From contig QKJQ01000001.1 of the NCBI GenBank assembly GCA_003249225.1, positions 1-64,000 of the forward strand: 64,000 nucleotides of DNA. Reading direction: 5' to 3'. The position numbers and the translations under genes are program-made. This document shows positions 1-9,059 of this stretch, in pieces. Every line of letters begins with the position of its first letter. Positions within the stretch are counted from its first letter, which is position 1. The notes under the pieces are model-generated. The model ran no database searches. It was not told the DNA's origin and saw only the letters and a program-made list of their open reading frames with translations. Source of the stretch: Clostridia bacterium. Its GTDB lineage: Bacteria; Bacillota; Clostridia; Lachnospirales; Lachnospiraceae.

Positions 1-59
1 AATCAGACACGAGTCTATACATCAAATCCTAAAGGTCTTCCTCCCATAATATTTAGACG

Positions 60-86
60 GCTGCTAGAAGGTCAACTTCTGGCAGC
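60..86 (-). terminator. Hairpin downstream of the SLH gene, weak terminator candidate
   Basis: Eleven-base arms GCTGCTAGAAG and CTTCTGGCAGC pair with one mismatch or wobble around a 5-base loop, 34 bases after the stop of the minus-strand SLH gene. There is no real T-run after it on either strand, so termination is uncertain. Confidence 0.45.
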
Positions 87-120
87 ATAGCTGTCATTGA
101 AATTTAGTGAGTTTATACGA

Positions 121-1404
121 CTACACTTTTCTTGACAATTCCATTGTAAATTTATTAGCAAAGGAACTAACATATTCCATCAAACGAAGGTTAACTTCAT
201 TGTCTGTGTAAGAAATCACAACGTAGTCTCCTTCTTCATAATCGGAGGCAAGACCATCGTATGCAATCTCATTTGTGTTACCATCCAGATCCTGGACCGA
301 CAGGTACACGCCATCAGTAGTCGATGAAACACCTGAAATCACGCCAAAATACTCAATGTTGTATTCATCCTCTGTAAGCAGTGTTAACACAGAGTTATCA
401 GCGTCAAGAATTATAGTGACTGCGTCACCAACTTCCACGCTGCCACCGACCGATACCTCATCAATGGCATCTTCACTTCCAAGAGTATACGATTTGCCAC
501 CAATTGTAATCGTACTCGGATTTAATGCATTCGGTGATATGCTTTCAACCACGCCGACTGCTTTTGCATTGTATGCAAATATTGTATTCACATCTTCACA
601 GTAATATACAACATCATATTCATTGATCGAATCGGATGTGCTAAGTTCTCCATTCAGGTAAACAATTGCACTGTCAATGGCAAAAGGAATCTCCTCTTCC
701 CAGTCACTAGTTACCATGACAGGTCCGTCAAGTTCATAGCTGTCCTCTGAACTTGTGACCAGTGCTTCGTAGTCAATTTCATCATTATCGTCGAGTGTAC
801 AGTCAAATGTTTCTCCATACAAGGATCCATTCGTTTTTTCGGATTTTAGCAGATTATAGAGTAACGTCATACAATCAGATTCAGTAAGATCGTCTTTTGC
901 AGCTAAGGAAAGATTATCATTCAATCCTGTTTTTTTGTACATTGAGATGACACCAGTCGAAGTCGATGTCACAGAAGAGTCTGTATATCCCAGAAGTGTC
1001 AGGCAGGCTTTTGCTGCCTCAAGTAAGGTGATTGGTTCATCCGGTTTAAAGTATCCGGATAGGTATCCGTTCATTAAATCCGCTTTCGTTACATAATAAA
1101 TATATCCGGATGCCCAGTATGAAGATTTTACATCAGGATAAGATGAATAGCCAATGTCTTCAACATCGCTGTCTCCATCCATGTAAAGAGTATATAGAAT
1201 CTGTGCAAACTGCGCTCTGGTCACCACATCGGTATTATTTTCCGCAATGGGTTCATCTGTCTCCATTAATCCTAAATAATCAATTACAAGTTGTCTGTTC
1301 TCGTTTCCTGTCGCCGCATAAGCAGTTCCACTGGATAACATACCACTGCACAGTCCTATGGTAAGTATCATCGCCAGAGCAATCGACACGCTCCTTTTCA
1401 TCAT
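121..1404 (-). CDS. Exported SLH-domain protein
   Basis: This 427-residue protein starts at an ATG at 1404 preceded by AAGGAAG; a second ATG follows directly. Residues 1-31 form a Sec signal peptide ending in AYA. Residues about 55-185 contain S-layer homology repeats, for example YPDVKSSYWASGYIYYV followed by FKPDEPITLLEAAKA. SLH modules are known to bind secondary cell-wall polymers non-covalently, so the protein is probably held on the outer surface of the wall. The last 230 residues are acidic and beta-rich, and I do not recognise them as any enzyme or binding family. It appears monocistronic. The SLH call is firm; the function is unknown. Confidence 0.85.
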   Translation of the reverse strand: MMKRSVSIALAMILTIGLCSGMLSSGTAYAATGNENRQLVIDYLGLMETDEPIAENNTDVVTRAQFAQILYTLYMDGDSDVEDIGYSSYPDVKSSYWASGYIYYVTKADLMNGYLSGYFKPDEPITLLEAAKACLTLLGYTDSSVTSTSTGVISMYKKTGLNDNLSLAAKDDLTESDCMTLLYNLLKSEKTNGSLYGETFDCTLDDNDEIDYEALVTSSEDSYELDGPVMVTSDWEEEIPFAIDSAIVYLNGELSTSDSINEYDVVYYCEDVNTIFAYNAKAVGVVESISPNALNPSTITIGGKSYTLGSEDAIDEVSVGGSVEVGDAVTIILDADNSVLTLLTEDEYNIEYFGVISGVSSTTDGVYLSVQDLDGNTNEIAYDGLASDYEEGDYVVISYTDNEVNLRLMEYVSSFANKFTMELSRKV

Positions 1405-1579
1405 TGTATTATCTTCCTTTCTTATTGAGTATTCATTGCCTTGTCACACGTAAGTATCCTACCAAGAGCCTGTGAAGTTTTTCAGAAAAAATTGTGTATA
1501 AACTGTGTTATTTCTGTGTTCGTGAAGTCTGAACTGGAAAATGAATGTATATCTGCATAAAACGCGAAACACAACATGC

Positions 1580-1629
1580 AAAAAAACAGGCAGGAATATC
1601 CGGTCAAGTGACCGTGCATTCCTGCCTGT
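1580..1629 (-). terminator. Rho-independent terminator of the acyltransferase gene
   Basis: The arms ACAGGCAGGAAT (1586-1597) and ATTCCTGCCTGT (1618-1629) pair perfectly. A smaller inner hairpin (CGGTC, AAGT, GACCG) sits between them. On the minus strand a run of seven T follows, 47 bases after the stop of the gene ending at 1676. This is a textbook intrinsic terminator. Confidence 0.93.
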
Positions 1630-1675
1630 AATAACGTTACTGTTTTGTAGTTTCCAGAATACTTTGCTGGTAATT

Positions 1676-2422
1676 CTAACTCGCTTTTTCTCTTACAATG
1701 AATGGATCTCCATTATCGATCTCTGCTATCTTTTCTCTTATTTTATCTGAAACCAGACTGGCTATCTCACTGGTTGTCATATCCTTATACTCTTCAAATG
1801 GTATAGGTCTCAGGAAATGGACCTGCGTTACCACTTTTCTGTAACTATTAAATTCAAATGGTATATAGGAATCATAGATTGCGACCGGAACGACCGGACA
1901 CCTTGCTTTCTCAGCACACTTAAAACTGCCAGACTTGAAAGTATTCAGCGTATTATGGTTCTTATCGTAACTGCCTTCTGGAAAAATCAAATACCTTTCA
2001 CCCTCTTTAACCTCTGCTATGATTTCCTTCAACGTAGCAGCCTGCTGCCTTATATCCTTTAGATCCAGCCTTTTACTGCCGGTAAGATCAATGAACTGTG
2101 TCGTTATCGGTTTTTTTGACCGGTGCATTGCCATGACGACCTTACATGGCTTGTCGTGTGCTCCCATAATTCCCAGCGCGTCGTACCTTCCCTGATGATT
2201 GGAATACATGATATAGCCACCTTCCTGCGGCAGCAGATCCTGTCCGGTTACTATCGTTTTTATTCTGCCTTTTCTGGCAACACAGCCTATAACATCCTGC
2301 GCAAGATGATATCTGTCTTCTTCTGAATATTTTTCCGTATTCTTTATATATACATTCATTTTAGGCAACAAATATAATATATTTCCAATATTCAGTACTA
2401 TTACAATAAAAAAACGCAGCAT
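1676..2422 (-). CDS. PlsC-like 1-acylglycerol-3-phosphate acyltransferase
   Basis: This 248-residue protein has an N-terminal hydrophobic segment (residues 1-22) that probably anchors it to the inner face of the membrane. The acyltransferase block I, NHQGRYDALG, supplies the catalytic HxxxxD-type motif with Gln in place of the usual variable residue. Block III is FPEGSYDKNHN, followed by a PVVPVAIYDS segment. The family transfers an acyl chain to lysophosphatidic acid in phospholipid synthesis. The start at 2422 has a strong G-rich ribosome site (GGGGGAAG). The translation GTPase gene lies 29 bases upstream on the same strand, so the two may be cotranscribed. Exact acceptor specificity cannot be read from sequence. 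Confidence 0.88.
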   Translation of the reverse strand: MLRFFIVIVLNIGNILYLLPKMNVYIKNTEKYSEEDRYHLAQDVIGCVARKGRIKTIVTGQDLLPQEGGYIMYSNHQGRYDALGIMGAHDKPCKVVMAMHRSKKPITTQFIDLTGSKRLDLKDIRQQAATLKEIIAEVKEGERYLIFPEGSYDKNHNTLNTFKSGSFKCAEKARCPVVPVAIYDSYIPFEFNSYRKVVTQVHFLRPIPFEEYKDMTTSEIASLVSDKIREKIAEIDNGDPFIVREKAS

Positions 2423-2451
2423 AACACTTCCCCCTATCCTTGCAACTACTG

Positions 2452-5169
2452 TTACATATCCTTCATTAATTCTTTAAATGGAAAATCTCTTCCGGTTCTT
2501 TGACATTCCAGGTACTGTTCCCTGATCTCCGCATTCATACGGTCGATCTCTTGTTTTAGATCCAGGGCGGAATACCGGACCGCTCCCTGACCCATAATGA
2601 TCATCTGTTCCAGTGCATCGGATGTTGCTACTGTGACCCTGTGCTTTTTCCCTATTTCATGTGTAACCTTTTCAATATACATGTCTGCAGTTTCCGCTTC
2701 CTTTGTATACACGACATGTATGTTGTGGTAATCCGACATATCCCCTGGATTTCCTTTGACTTTATACGCATCAAAGACCAGAATCAGGATGCATTGTTTT
2801 ACTCCCTGATAATTACAAAGTATATCCATCAGGCGCATTCTTGCGGCATCCAGATTGCTTTTTGCAATATCATTCAGTTCATCCCATGAAAATATTATAT
2901 TATATCCGTCTACCAGAAGATAGTCTTTTTTTTCTAATTCCTGTTTTGAAATGACAACCGGCTTCTTTTCCTGTACTGTTTTCTGTCTTTCCATTGAAAA
3001 CTGTTTCGTCTCGTATTTGTTTCTCCGGTCTGTATCGATTTTTCCGTAGGTTCTTTCAAAAATAGCTTCCAGTTCCTTTGTCATACCCTGATAGTTCGAG
3101 GACTCCAAACTCTTGTCCGCGCTTTTTCTGACAGGCATCCTATTCTTTTCTGCTAGTTCTCCTGTTCTTTCCTCCTGACCTGGAAATGCTGCTGTTTCGC
3201 TGTATGCCATTCTTTGATAAGAACTTTCCGGAAGCTTTGCTCCTTCGAGATGCATATAGTTTCTGACCTGCTCCCATGGAACAGTAAAACCGGTACCATG
3301 AGAACAAAATACAGATCCGGTAGGATTCTGCATGTCTCGTTCACTGTCATAGCCAATCTCAGCAATAACCTCTTCTGCATTGTGACACGGCTGGTACCCT
3401 CCGGCTTCACACTGGTATCTTCCCTGTCCCCTTGTGTATGTCACGACTTCTCTCCCATATTCCCGCATCAGCGCGACCGGAGCTGTTCCCCGAAGAACAG
3501 CCATTCCCCCGACCGTCTCCCATGGTTCCATAACAGCCTGTCGTTGCTGCAGATCAGCCAGTGCTTTTCCTACCATTGACTGCGGAACTTCCAGCCAGAA
3601 CGAATAATACGGTTCTAAAAGAATGCTTTCCGCCATCTTCAGTCCATGACGGACTGCCCGGTACGTCGCTTCCCGGAAATCTCCGCCTTCTGTATGTTTG
3701 ATATGTGCTCTCCCGGAAATCAGCGTTATCTTTATATCCGTGATCGGTGATCCGGTCAGTACACCCTTATGAATCTTTTCCTCCAGATGTGTCAGCACCA
3801 GCCTCTGCCAGTTCTTATCCAGATCATCCGTACTGCATTTCAGTTCAAAGACCAGACCGCTTCCCGATTCACCAGGCTCCAGCAGGAGATGCACTTCCGC
3901 ATAATGCCGGAGCGGTTCGAAATGTCCGACTCCCTCGACCGTTGACGCAATGGTCTCCTTATAAACAATTGAACCGGGTCCAAACGATACATCAAAATGA
4001 AACCGGTCTTTTACAAGACTCTGAATAACTTCCAACTGTACCTCACCCATTAGCTGGATCTGAATCTCTTTGCTGTCTTCTCTCCAGATTATATGAAGCT
4101 GAGGATCTTCTTCCTCAAGCTGTCTTAGCATGGCAAGCACCTTGACCACATCAATGGTCTGCGGGTGAAGCACCTGATAAGACAGAACCGGAGCGAGAAG
4201 TGGAACTTCAGAATCTTCCTCCTCGCCCAATCCTTCTCCGGGATAACTGGACATAAGTCCTGTTACAGCGCATAGCGTTCCTGCCGCTACCTTCTGCTTT
4301 GCTTCAAATCTGCTGCCTGAATAAATACGAATCTGATCCACTTTTTCATCGATTGACTGATCGGGGAATTCATGCCGAATCATATCCTTTACCTGCAGAC
4401 TCCCGCCTGTGATTTTCAAATGAGTAAGCCGCATCCCCTGCTCATCGCGCGTTATCTTATAGATTTTTGCGGCAAATCGGTCGTCGTATGTGATATCGGC
4501 TGTGTAGCGAAGCATACCATCCAGAAGTTCTTCGATTCCTTCCAGTTTCAATGCCGAACCAAAAAAGCAGGGATAGATTGTTCTGTCTGCGATCAGGTTC
4601 TTTATGGTCTCTTCCGGAACTTCGCCCTGTTCCAGATATTTATCAAGCGCAGCTTCATCCGTCTCTGCTATGGCTTCCATCCAGGCTTTTTTTTCAACAC
4701 CAACAGAAAAATCAATACCGTGTTCCGATAGCAGCGAATGAATTTCATCCATCACATGTTGTTTATCTTGTGCCAGATCCATTTTATTAACAAATAAAAA
4801 TACCGGAATATTGTAAGTCTTCAGTAACTTCCATAAGGTCCTTGTATGCCCCTGGACCCCTGCGCTTGCACTGATTACCAGTATGGCATAATCAAGGATC
4901 TGCAGCGTCCTCTCCATCTCCGAAGAAAAGTCAACATGTCCCGGGGTATCGACCAGCGTCAGTTCCATATCCCGCCAGGTCAATTCTGCCTGTTTTGAAA
5001 ATATTGTTATTCCTCTGTCACGCTCCAGGGCAAATGTATCAAGATAGGCATTCTGATGATCCACCCTTCCAAGTGTTCGGATCTGTCCCGTCAGATACAG
5101 CAGCCCTTCGGATAAGGTTGTTTTACCGGCGTCTACATGAGCCAAAATACCAACGACAAGTTTCTTCAT
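2452..5169 (-). CDS. TetM-like translation GTPase fused to a Rae1/YacP-type NYN nuclease domain
   Basis: The protein is 905 residues, against about 640 for classical TetM/TetO. The GTPase motifs are intact: AHVDAGKTT at 10-18, DTPGHVD at 74-80 with the catalytic His, and NKMD at 128-131. EF-G-like domains II-V follow to about residue 640. After a charged linker, residues about 749-885 match the ribosome-associated endoribonuclease Rae1 (YacP): LVDGYNII (D754), VFDAYKVKG (D800), TKEAETADMYIEK (D829) and VATSD (D851). The loop that dislodges tetracycline in TetM (Ser-Pro-Val) is Ile490-Lys491-His492 here, so a plain resistance role is doubtful. The architecture suggests a factor that enters the ribosomal A site and delivers a nuclease to the mRNA. 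That role is inference; the domain calls are strong. Confidence 0.88.
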   Translation of the reverse strand: MKKLVVGILAHVDAGKTTLSEGLLYLTGQIRTLGRVDHQNAYLDTFALERDRGITIFSKQAELTWRDMELTLVDTPGHVDFSSEMERTLQILDYAILVISASAGVQGHTRTLWKLLKTYNIPVFLFVNKMDLAQDKQHVMDEIHSLLSEHGIDFSVGVEKKAWMEAIAETDEAALDKYLEQGEVPEETIKNLIADRTIYPCFFGSALKLEGIEELLDGMLRYTADITYDDRFAAKIYKITRDEQGMRLTHLKITGGSLQVKDMIRHEFPDQSIDEKVDQIRIYSGSRFEAKQKVAAGTLCAVTGLMSSYPGEGLGEEEDSEVPLLAPVLSYQVLHPQTIDVVKVLAMLRQLEEEDPQLHIIWREDSKEIQIQLMGEVQLEVIQSLVKDRFHFDVSFGPGSIVYKETIASTVEGVGHFEPLRHYAEVHLLLEPGESGSGLVFELKCSTDDLDKNWQRLVLTHLEEKIHKGVLTGSPITDIKITLISGRAHIKHTEGGDFREATYRAVRHGLKMAESILLEPYYSFWLEVPQSMVGKALADLQQRQAVMEPWETVGGMAVLRGTAPVALMREYGREVVTYTRGQGRYQCEAGGYQPCHNAEEVIAEIGYDSERDMQNPTGSVFCSHGTGFTVPWEQVRNYMHLEGAKLPESSYQRMAYSETAAFPGQEERTGELAEKNRMPVRKSADKSLESSNYQGMTKELEAIFERTYGKIDTDRRNKYETKQFSMERQKTVQEKKPVVISKQELEKKDYLLVDGYNIIFSWDELNDIAKSNLDAARMRLMDILCNYQGVKQCILILVFDAYKVKGNPGDMSDYHNIHVVYTKEAETADMYIEKVTHEIGKKHRVTVATSDALEQMIIMGQGAVRYSALDLKQEIDRMNAEIREQYLECQRTGRDFPFKELMKDM

Positions 5170-5207
5170 TCTGCTTCCTGTTCCTGCGTTTCATAATGCG
5201 CATAAAT

Positions 5208-6932
5208 TTACATCTGGACTTTTACCATCCTTGAATAAGCTCCGTTATTCTTAATTAATTCTTCATGTGTGCCCTTTTCCACGATTTCACCATGTTCCAG
5301 AACAAGTATTATATCAGCATGCCGTATGGTCGATAAGCGATGTGCAATCGCAACAATTGTTCTCGTACCAGCCAGTTCATCGATCGCTTTTTTGATCTCA
5401 CGTTCTGTCTCAACATCCACCGAAGCAGTCGCCTCATCCAGAATAATGACCGGTGCATTTCTGACTATGGCACGCGCAATTGCAATACGCTGCTTTTGCC
5501 CGCCGGACAAACGCAGTCCACGCTCACCGACTCTCGTCTGATAATCTTCCGGCATGTCCATGATTGCTTCATGAATGTGAGCAGCTTTTGCCGCTTCTAT
5601 GATTTCTTCCATTGATACGTTTCTTGATGCATAGCCAATGTTCTCTGCGATTGTACCGTTGAAAAGGAAGGTATCCTGCAGCACCGGTGCAATGTTCCTT
5701 CGCAGACTTTCCAGCTTCATGGTCGAGATGTCGATTCCATCCATCAGTATCCTGCCCTTCGTCGGATCATAAAAGCGAAGTAACAGCTGGGAAAGTGTCG
5801 TCTTACCAACACCTGTCTCCCCGACCAGTGCAATCATCTGACCCGGCTTTACCTCAAACGATATATCTTTTACTACCGGAATATTATTCTGATAATGAAA
5901 ATGTACATGATCAAAGGCAATGTTTCCCTTCACCCTTCCCACATCCAAGGCACCTTCACAGTCTGAAATCTCCGGCTTCGTGTCCAGAATCATCATGACA
6001 CGTTCTGCACCGGCATAAGCATTCTGTGCATCTTCCAGCAATCTCGCAATGCTGGTGACTGGTCCGTAGAATAAAGAAAGATACAAAAGGAAAGCTACAA
6101 TATCCGATACCGACAGCTGATTGTGAAAGGCAAGAACCCCGCCAACACCAACGACCAGAATAGTTCCGACTGCGGAAAAGAATTCAACGGTCGGATGGAA
6201 TACCGCCCCAAGTTTTAATGCCTGAAGCATTGCATCGATATGGGTAAAGGTTACTTCTCGTACGCTTTCGGATTCTTCATCTTCCTTGGCAAAGACCTGA
6301 ACTTCATGAATTCCGCTTAGGTTATCCTGCAGTTTTGCGCTAAGATCGCCCTGCAACTTGTGTGACTTTTTAAAATATGGCTGGATTTTATGAGTGAACA
6401 GCCAGCCTGCCGCTATTATAAACGGAATTGGAATAAAGGTAAGCAGCGCCAACTTGACATTGATGAACAAAAGAATGACCATAACACCAAAGATCGTTAC
6501 AACATTCGTTATCGTATCCGGAATGATATGGGCATACAAAAGTTCAAAATCCCTGGTGTCGTTAATAACACGGCTGACAAGATCGCCGGTCTGCTTATCA
6601 TGGTAAAAGCTCATGGATAATCCCTGGAGCTTATTATAAACTTTCATACGCATATTTCCAACCAGATACCATGCCGCTTTATGAGCCAGATAATTGCTGG
6701 CAAAACGAAATAAAATTCGCAAAAGATACAGACCAATCAAAAGAATCGTATAATTTCGTATATCCTTAAGGTCGTCAGAGGTCATTCCGTCTTCCACAAG
6801 TCCTGTTACATTCGACAAGATCTTTGGGGCTGTGAGATTTACGAGCGTGATTGCCAGTGTCGACAATATGGCTGTCAGATAGATAAATTTGTGTTGAATA
6901 GCTTCCTTACTTAATCGTAATAATAATTTCAT
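5208..6932 (-). CDS. ABC exporter, fused membrane and ATPase domains
   Basis: This 574-residue half-transporter is of the MsbA/BmrA type. Residues 1-310 hold six membrane segments of an ABC type I exporter. The ATPase domain has Walker A GETGVGKTT (371-379), signature LSGGQKQR, Walker B VIILDEAT and the switch IAHRLST. Such proteins act as homodimers or heterodimers and export lipids, drugs or peptides. It starts at 6932 behind GAGGAGAAG and lies 38 bases upstream of the GTPase gene on the same strand. Because there is no second half-transporter gene beside it, a homodimer is likely. Substrate unknown. Confidence 0.92.
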   Translation of the reverse strand: MKLLLRLSKEAIQHKFIYLTAILSTLAITLVNLTAPKILSNVTGLVEDGMTSDDLKDIRNYTILLIGLYLLRILFRFASNYLAHKAAWYLVGNMRMKVYNKLQGLSMSFYHDKQTGDLVSRVINDTRDFELLYAHIIPDTITNVVTIFGVMVILLFINVKLALLTFIPIPFIIAAGWLFTHKIQPYFKKSHKLQGDLSAKLQDNLSGIHEVQVFAKEDEESESVREVTFTHIDAMLQALKLGAVFHPTVEFFSAVGTILVVGVGGVLAFHNQLSVSDIVAFLLYLSLFYGPVTSIARLLEDAQNAYAGAERVMMILDTKPEISDCEGALDVGRVKGNIAFDHVHFHYQNNIPVVKDISFEVKPGQMIALVGETGVGKTTLSQLLLRFYDPTKGRILMDGIDISTMKLESLRRNIAPVLQDTFLFNGTIAENIGYASRNVSMEEIIEAAKAAHIHEAIMDMPEDYQTRVGERGLRLSGGQKQRIAIARAIVRNAPVIILDEATASVDVETEREIKKAIDELAGTRTIVAIAHRLSTIRHADIILVLEHGEIVEKGTHEELIKNNGAYSRMVKVQM

Positions 6933-6979
6933 TCTTCTCCTCGTTCTTTCATTTCCCTATTCTTTTACGCTTGTTTCAT

Positions 6980-8041
6980 TTACCGTTTCCCTTCTGCTAT
7001 CCTTTTTTGCTCATCACTTGCACAAGGGTAATTATCCTTCGAGGGAAAAAAGCATTCTGTAAACTTTCCTTCATCATGATTCCGGACGAATACACCGAAA
7101 CTGTTATCCTCATAGATATGAAGCAGCACAGAGCTGCAAAAAATACCTCTGATGTTCTCAAAACTTGATACATTGAACTGCCTGATATCATGCCAGTCTG
7201 TCCCGGCTATCCTTCGGTATGCATCCTTTCCTGCCCATTCAAAATCGCTGAAATGTGCATGCCCGTAGAAATGCATTTTCACACCTGAAGGTAATGGAAA
7301 GAGCCTTCCAAGCAGATCGCTGCCCCGGTTTCCGCCGGGATAGGCATAATGGCTTGCCGTAATGATCGGAGAAACCTCCTCTTGCATTTGTTTTCGGATT
7401 GCCTCGGCCGTCTCCTGGGTGTAAGGATACAGATCATGTCCTCTCCGCACCCGTCCGTGTGTTGTACACCAGCTGTTATCTTTAGCCACATGGTCACAGA
7501 AAAAATACACCTTAAAATCTCCGACACTTGCAGTGAAATAGATATCTTCGTAAGAAGCGGTTGTCTTCCATCCTTCTGCTTCATGGCTTCGTACCATTTC
7601 CCAGAACGGCAGGATGGGAAGTTCTTCTGGATGGTGGTTGCAAAAATCAAAATCATGATTCCCGAGTGCATAGTAAAGTGGTATCCGGTATTTTGAAAAT
7701 GCATCCCCCTGCAGCTTAGCCATCTTGTACAGATTGTCCGTATCATCCCGTTCCACCGCATCGCCAAGATACCAGATCATCTCTGCCGGTGCTTTTAATG
7801 CTTCATAATCCCTTATTGATATGTCAAGGCACTGTTTTGTAAGTTCCGGCTCTTCCTGCTGAAGATCCGAAAGCAGCCATATGATATGCTTTGCCTTTTC
7901 TTTTGAGCAGTCATACAGATAACTCTTAAATTTTTCTTCCATCGTATTCATTACGGCTGATTGTATTCCAGTCAGCCTGTCTCCATTCCTTGTTTGTTTC
8001 ATGCACGCATGAAGGGCACAGTCTTTTGACACTGGTATCAT
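6980..8041 (-). CDS. Calcineurin-like metallophosphoesterase
   Basis: The metal-binding motifs of the family occur in order: LLSDLQQ, WYLGDAVE (the GD motif), ALGNHDFDF (GNHD), ITASHYAY and FYGHAHFSDFE (GHxH). These coordinate a dinuclear metal centre that hydrolyses phosphoesters. There is no signal peptide, so it is cytoplasmic. The frame gives 353 residues from an ATG at 8041 with only a weak GGGAAA far upstream. Internal ATGs at MKQTRNGD or MNTMEEKF are also possible because no motif lies before residue 50. The ABC exporter lies 47 bases downstream on the same strand, and the substrate is not evident. Confidence 0.85.
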   Translation of the reverse strand: MIPVSKDCALHACMKQTRNGDRLTGIQSAVMNTMEEKFKSYLYDCSKEKAKHIIWLLSDLQQEEPELTKQCLDISIRDYEALKAPAEMIWYLGDAVERDDTDNLYKMAKLQGDAFSKYRIPLYYALGNHDFDFCNHHPEELPILPFWEMVRSHEAEGWKTTASYEDIYFTASVGDFKVYFFCDHVAKDNSWCTTHGRVRRGHDLYPYTQETAEAIRKQMQEEVSPIITASHYAYPGGNRGSDLLGRLFPLPSGVKMHFYGHAHFSDFEWAGKDAYRRIAGTDWHDIRQFNVSSFENIRGIFCSSVLLHIYEDNSFGVFVRNHDEGKFTECFFPSKDNYPCASDEQKRIAEGKR

Positions 8042-8218
8042 AATATATTATTTTCCCATTGATTACAACCTTTCAATGAAAACAGGCTTTTCTTTTTCCT
8101 GTTTCTTCCGGCTGTTTTCGTCCTGTTTTATTAAGTTTACAAAAAATTAATTCTCCCGTCTTCTTGTTCCGTGGTATACTATCTTTAGTTTTGACATCGA
8201 TTTACAGAAAGGAGCACT

Positions 8219-8815
8219 ATGAAGAAGTTAATTCTTGTAACATCACCGCCGGCTTGTGGAAAAACTTATGTATCAAAACAACTGGCCACTGCACTAAAAC
8301 ACGTTGTTTATCTTGATAAAGACACACTGATCCCCTTGTCTAAACAGATTTTTAAAGCTGCGAATCAGGAGTATAACCGAAGTTCTGATTTTTTTGAAGC
8401 TTATATTCGTGACTTTGAATATGAGACTATCGTTGATCTTGCTCTGGAGGCTTTGATTTACGATGATATAGTACTCATCAATGCTCCCTTTACTGAAGAA
8501 ATAAGGGATCATGCTTACATAGAAGCACTGAAAGAAAACCTGAAACAAAAAAATGCCAGCCTTGTTGTTATCTGGGTAGAAACTTCCATCGAAGTGTGTC
8601 ACCAGAGAATGATCGACAGAAATTCAGACCGAGATACCTGGAAGCTTGCGAACTGGGATAAATACATTGCTGATATTGATTTTTCCATTCCCAGTAACCT
8701 GGATGATCCGGCTGTTATCGATGACCTTCTGATCTTCCAGAATTCATCGGATGATGAGTTCGCATCTTCACTTGACCGCATCACAGCCATTCTGGAAGAA
8801 ACTACAAAACTGTGA
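8219..8815 (+). CDS. P-loop kinase, AAA-type small-molecule kinase
   Basis: This 198-residue protein starts behind a clear AAAGGAG at 8209. The N-terminal beta strand leads into SPPACGKTY (residues 9-17), a Walker A loop with Lys15, and a later Arg-rich lid region (RMIDRNSDRDTWK) resembles nucleoside/shikimate-kinase folds. Proteins of this shape in Clostridia are usually annotated only as ATP-binding or AAA proteins; some relatives are zeta-toxin-like or nucleotide kinases. It faces away from the metallophosphoesterase gene and is followed by a bidirectional terminator. The P-loop call is good; the phosphate acceptor cannot be named. Confidence 0.72.
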   Translation: MKKLILVTSPPACGKTYVSKQLATALKHVVYLDKDTLIPLSKQIFKAANQEYNRSSDFFEAYIRDFEYETIVDLALEALIYDDIVLINAPFTEEIRDHAYIEALKENLKQKNASLVVIWVETSIEVCHQRMIDRNSDRDTWKLANWDKYIADIDFSIPSNLDDPAVIDDLLIFQNSSDDEFASSLDRITAILEETTKL

Positions 8816-9007
8816 CCCGTTCACTGCCTTACATTTACGTTATTTAATAAAGCGCTGGGTTTTGCTGTACTTTGTCTGCCGTCTGCAAGAGTCAGAATGG
8901 TTCTGCTTCTTACTTTGAAACAGCAGATATATTCATGGTACCTATATCTGTTCTGGAACATGCTTTATTTTAAATGCATTCCTATGGTGAAACCAATCCA
9001 AAAAGGA

Positions 9008-9040
9008 AAGGACCTGTTGATATTAACAGATCCTTCTTTT
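9008..9040. terminator. Bidirectional terminator between the kinase and antiporter genes
   Basis: The arms AAGGACCTGTT (9008-9018) and AACAGATCCTT (9025-9035) pair with one mismatch. TTCTTTTTG follows on the plus strand and TTTCCTTTTTGG on the minus strand. It sits between two convergent genes and can serve both. Confidence 0.85.
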
Positions 9041-9059
9041 TGTTATTATGAACTTTTAA

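Noticed and set aside
2452-5169. Plain ribosomal-protection tetracycline resistance gene
   Set aside because: The chain is far longer, carries a nuclease domain and lacks the Ser-Pro-Val loop, so a resistance label is not supported.
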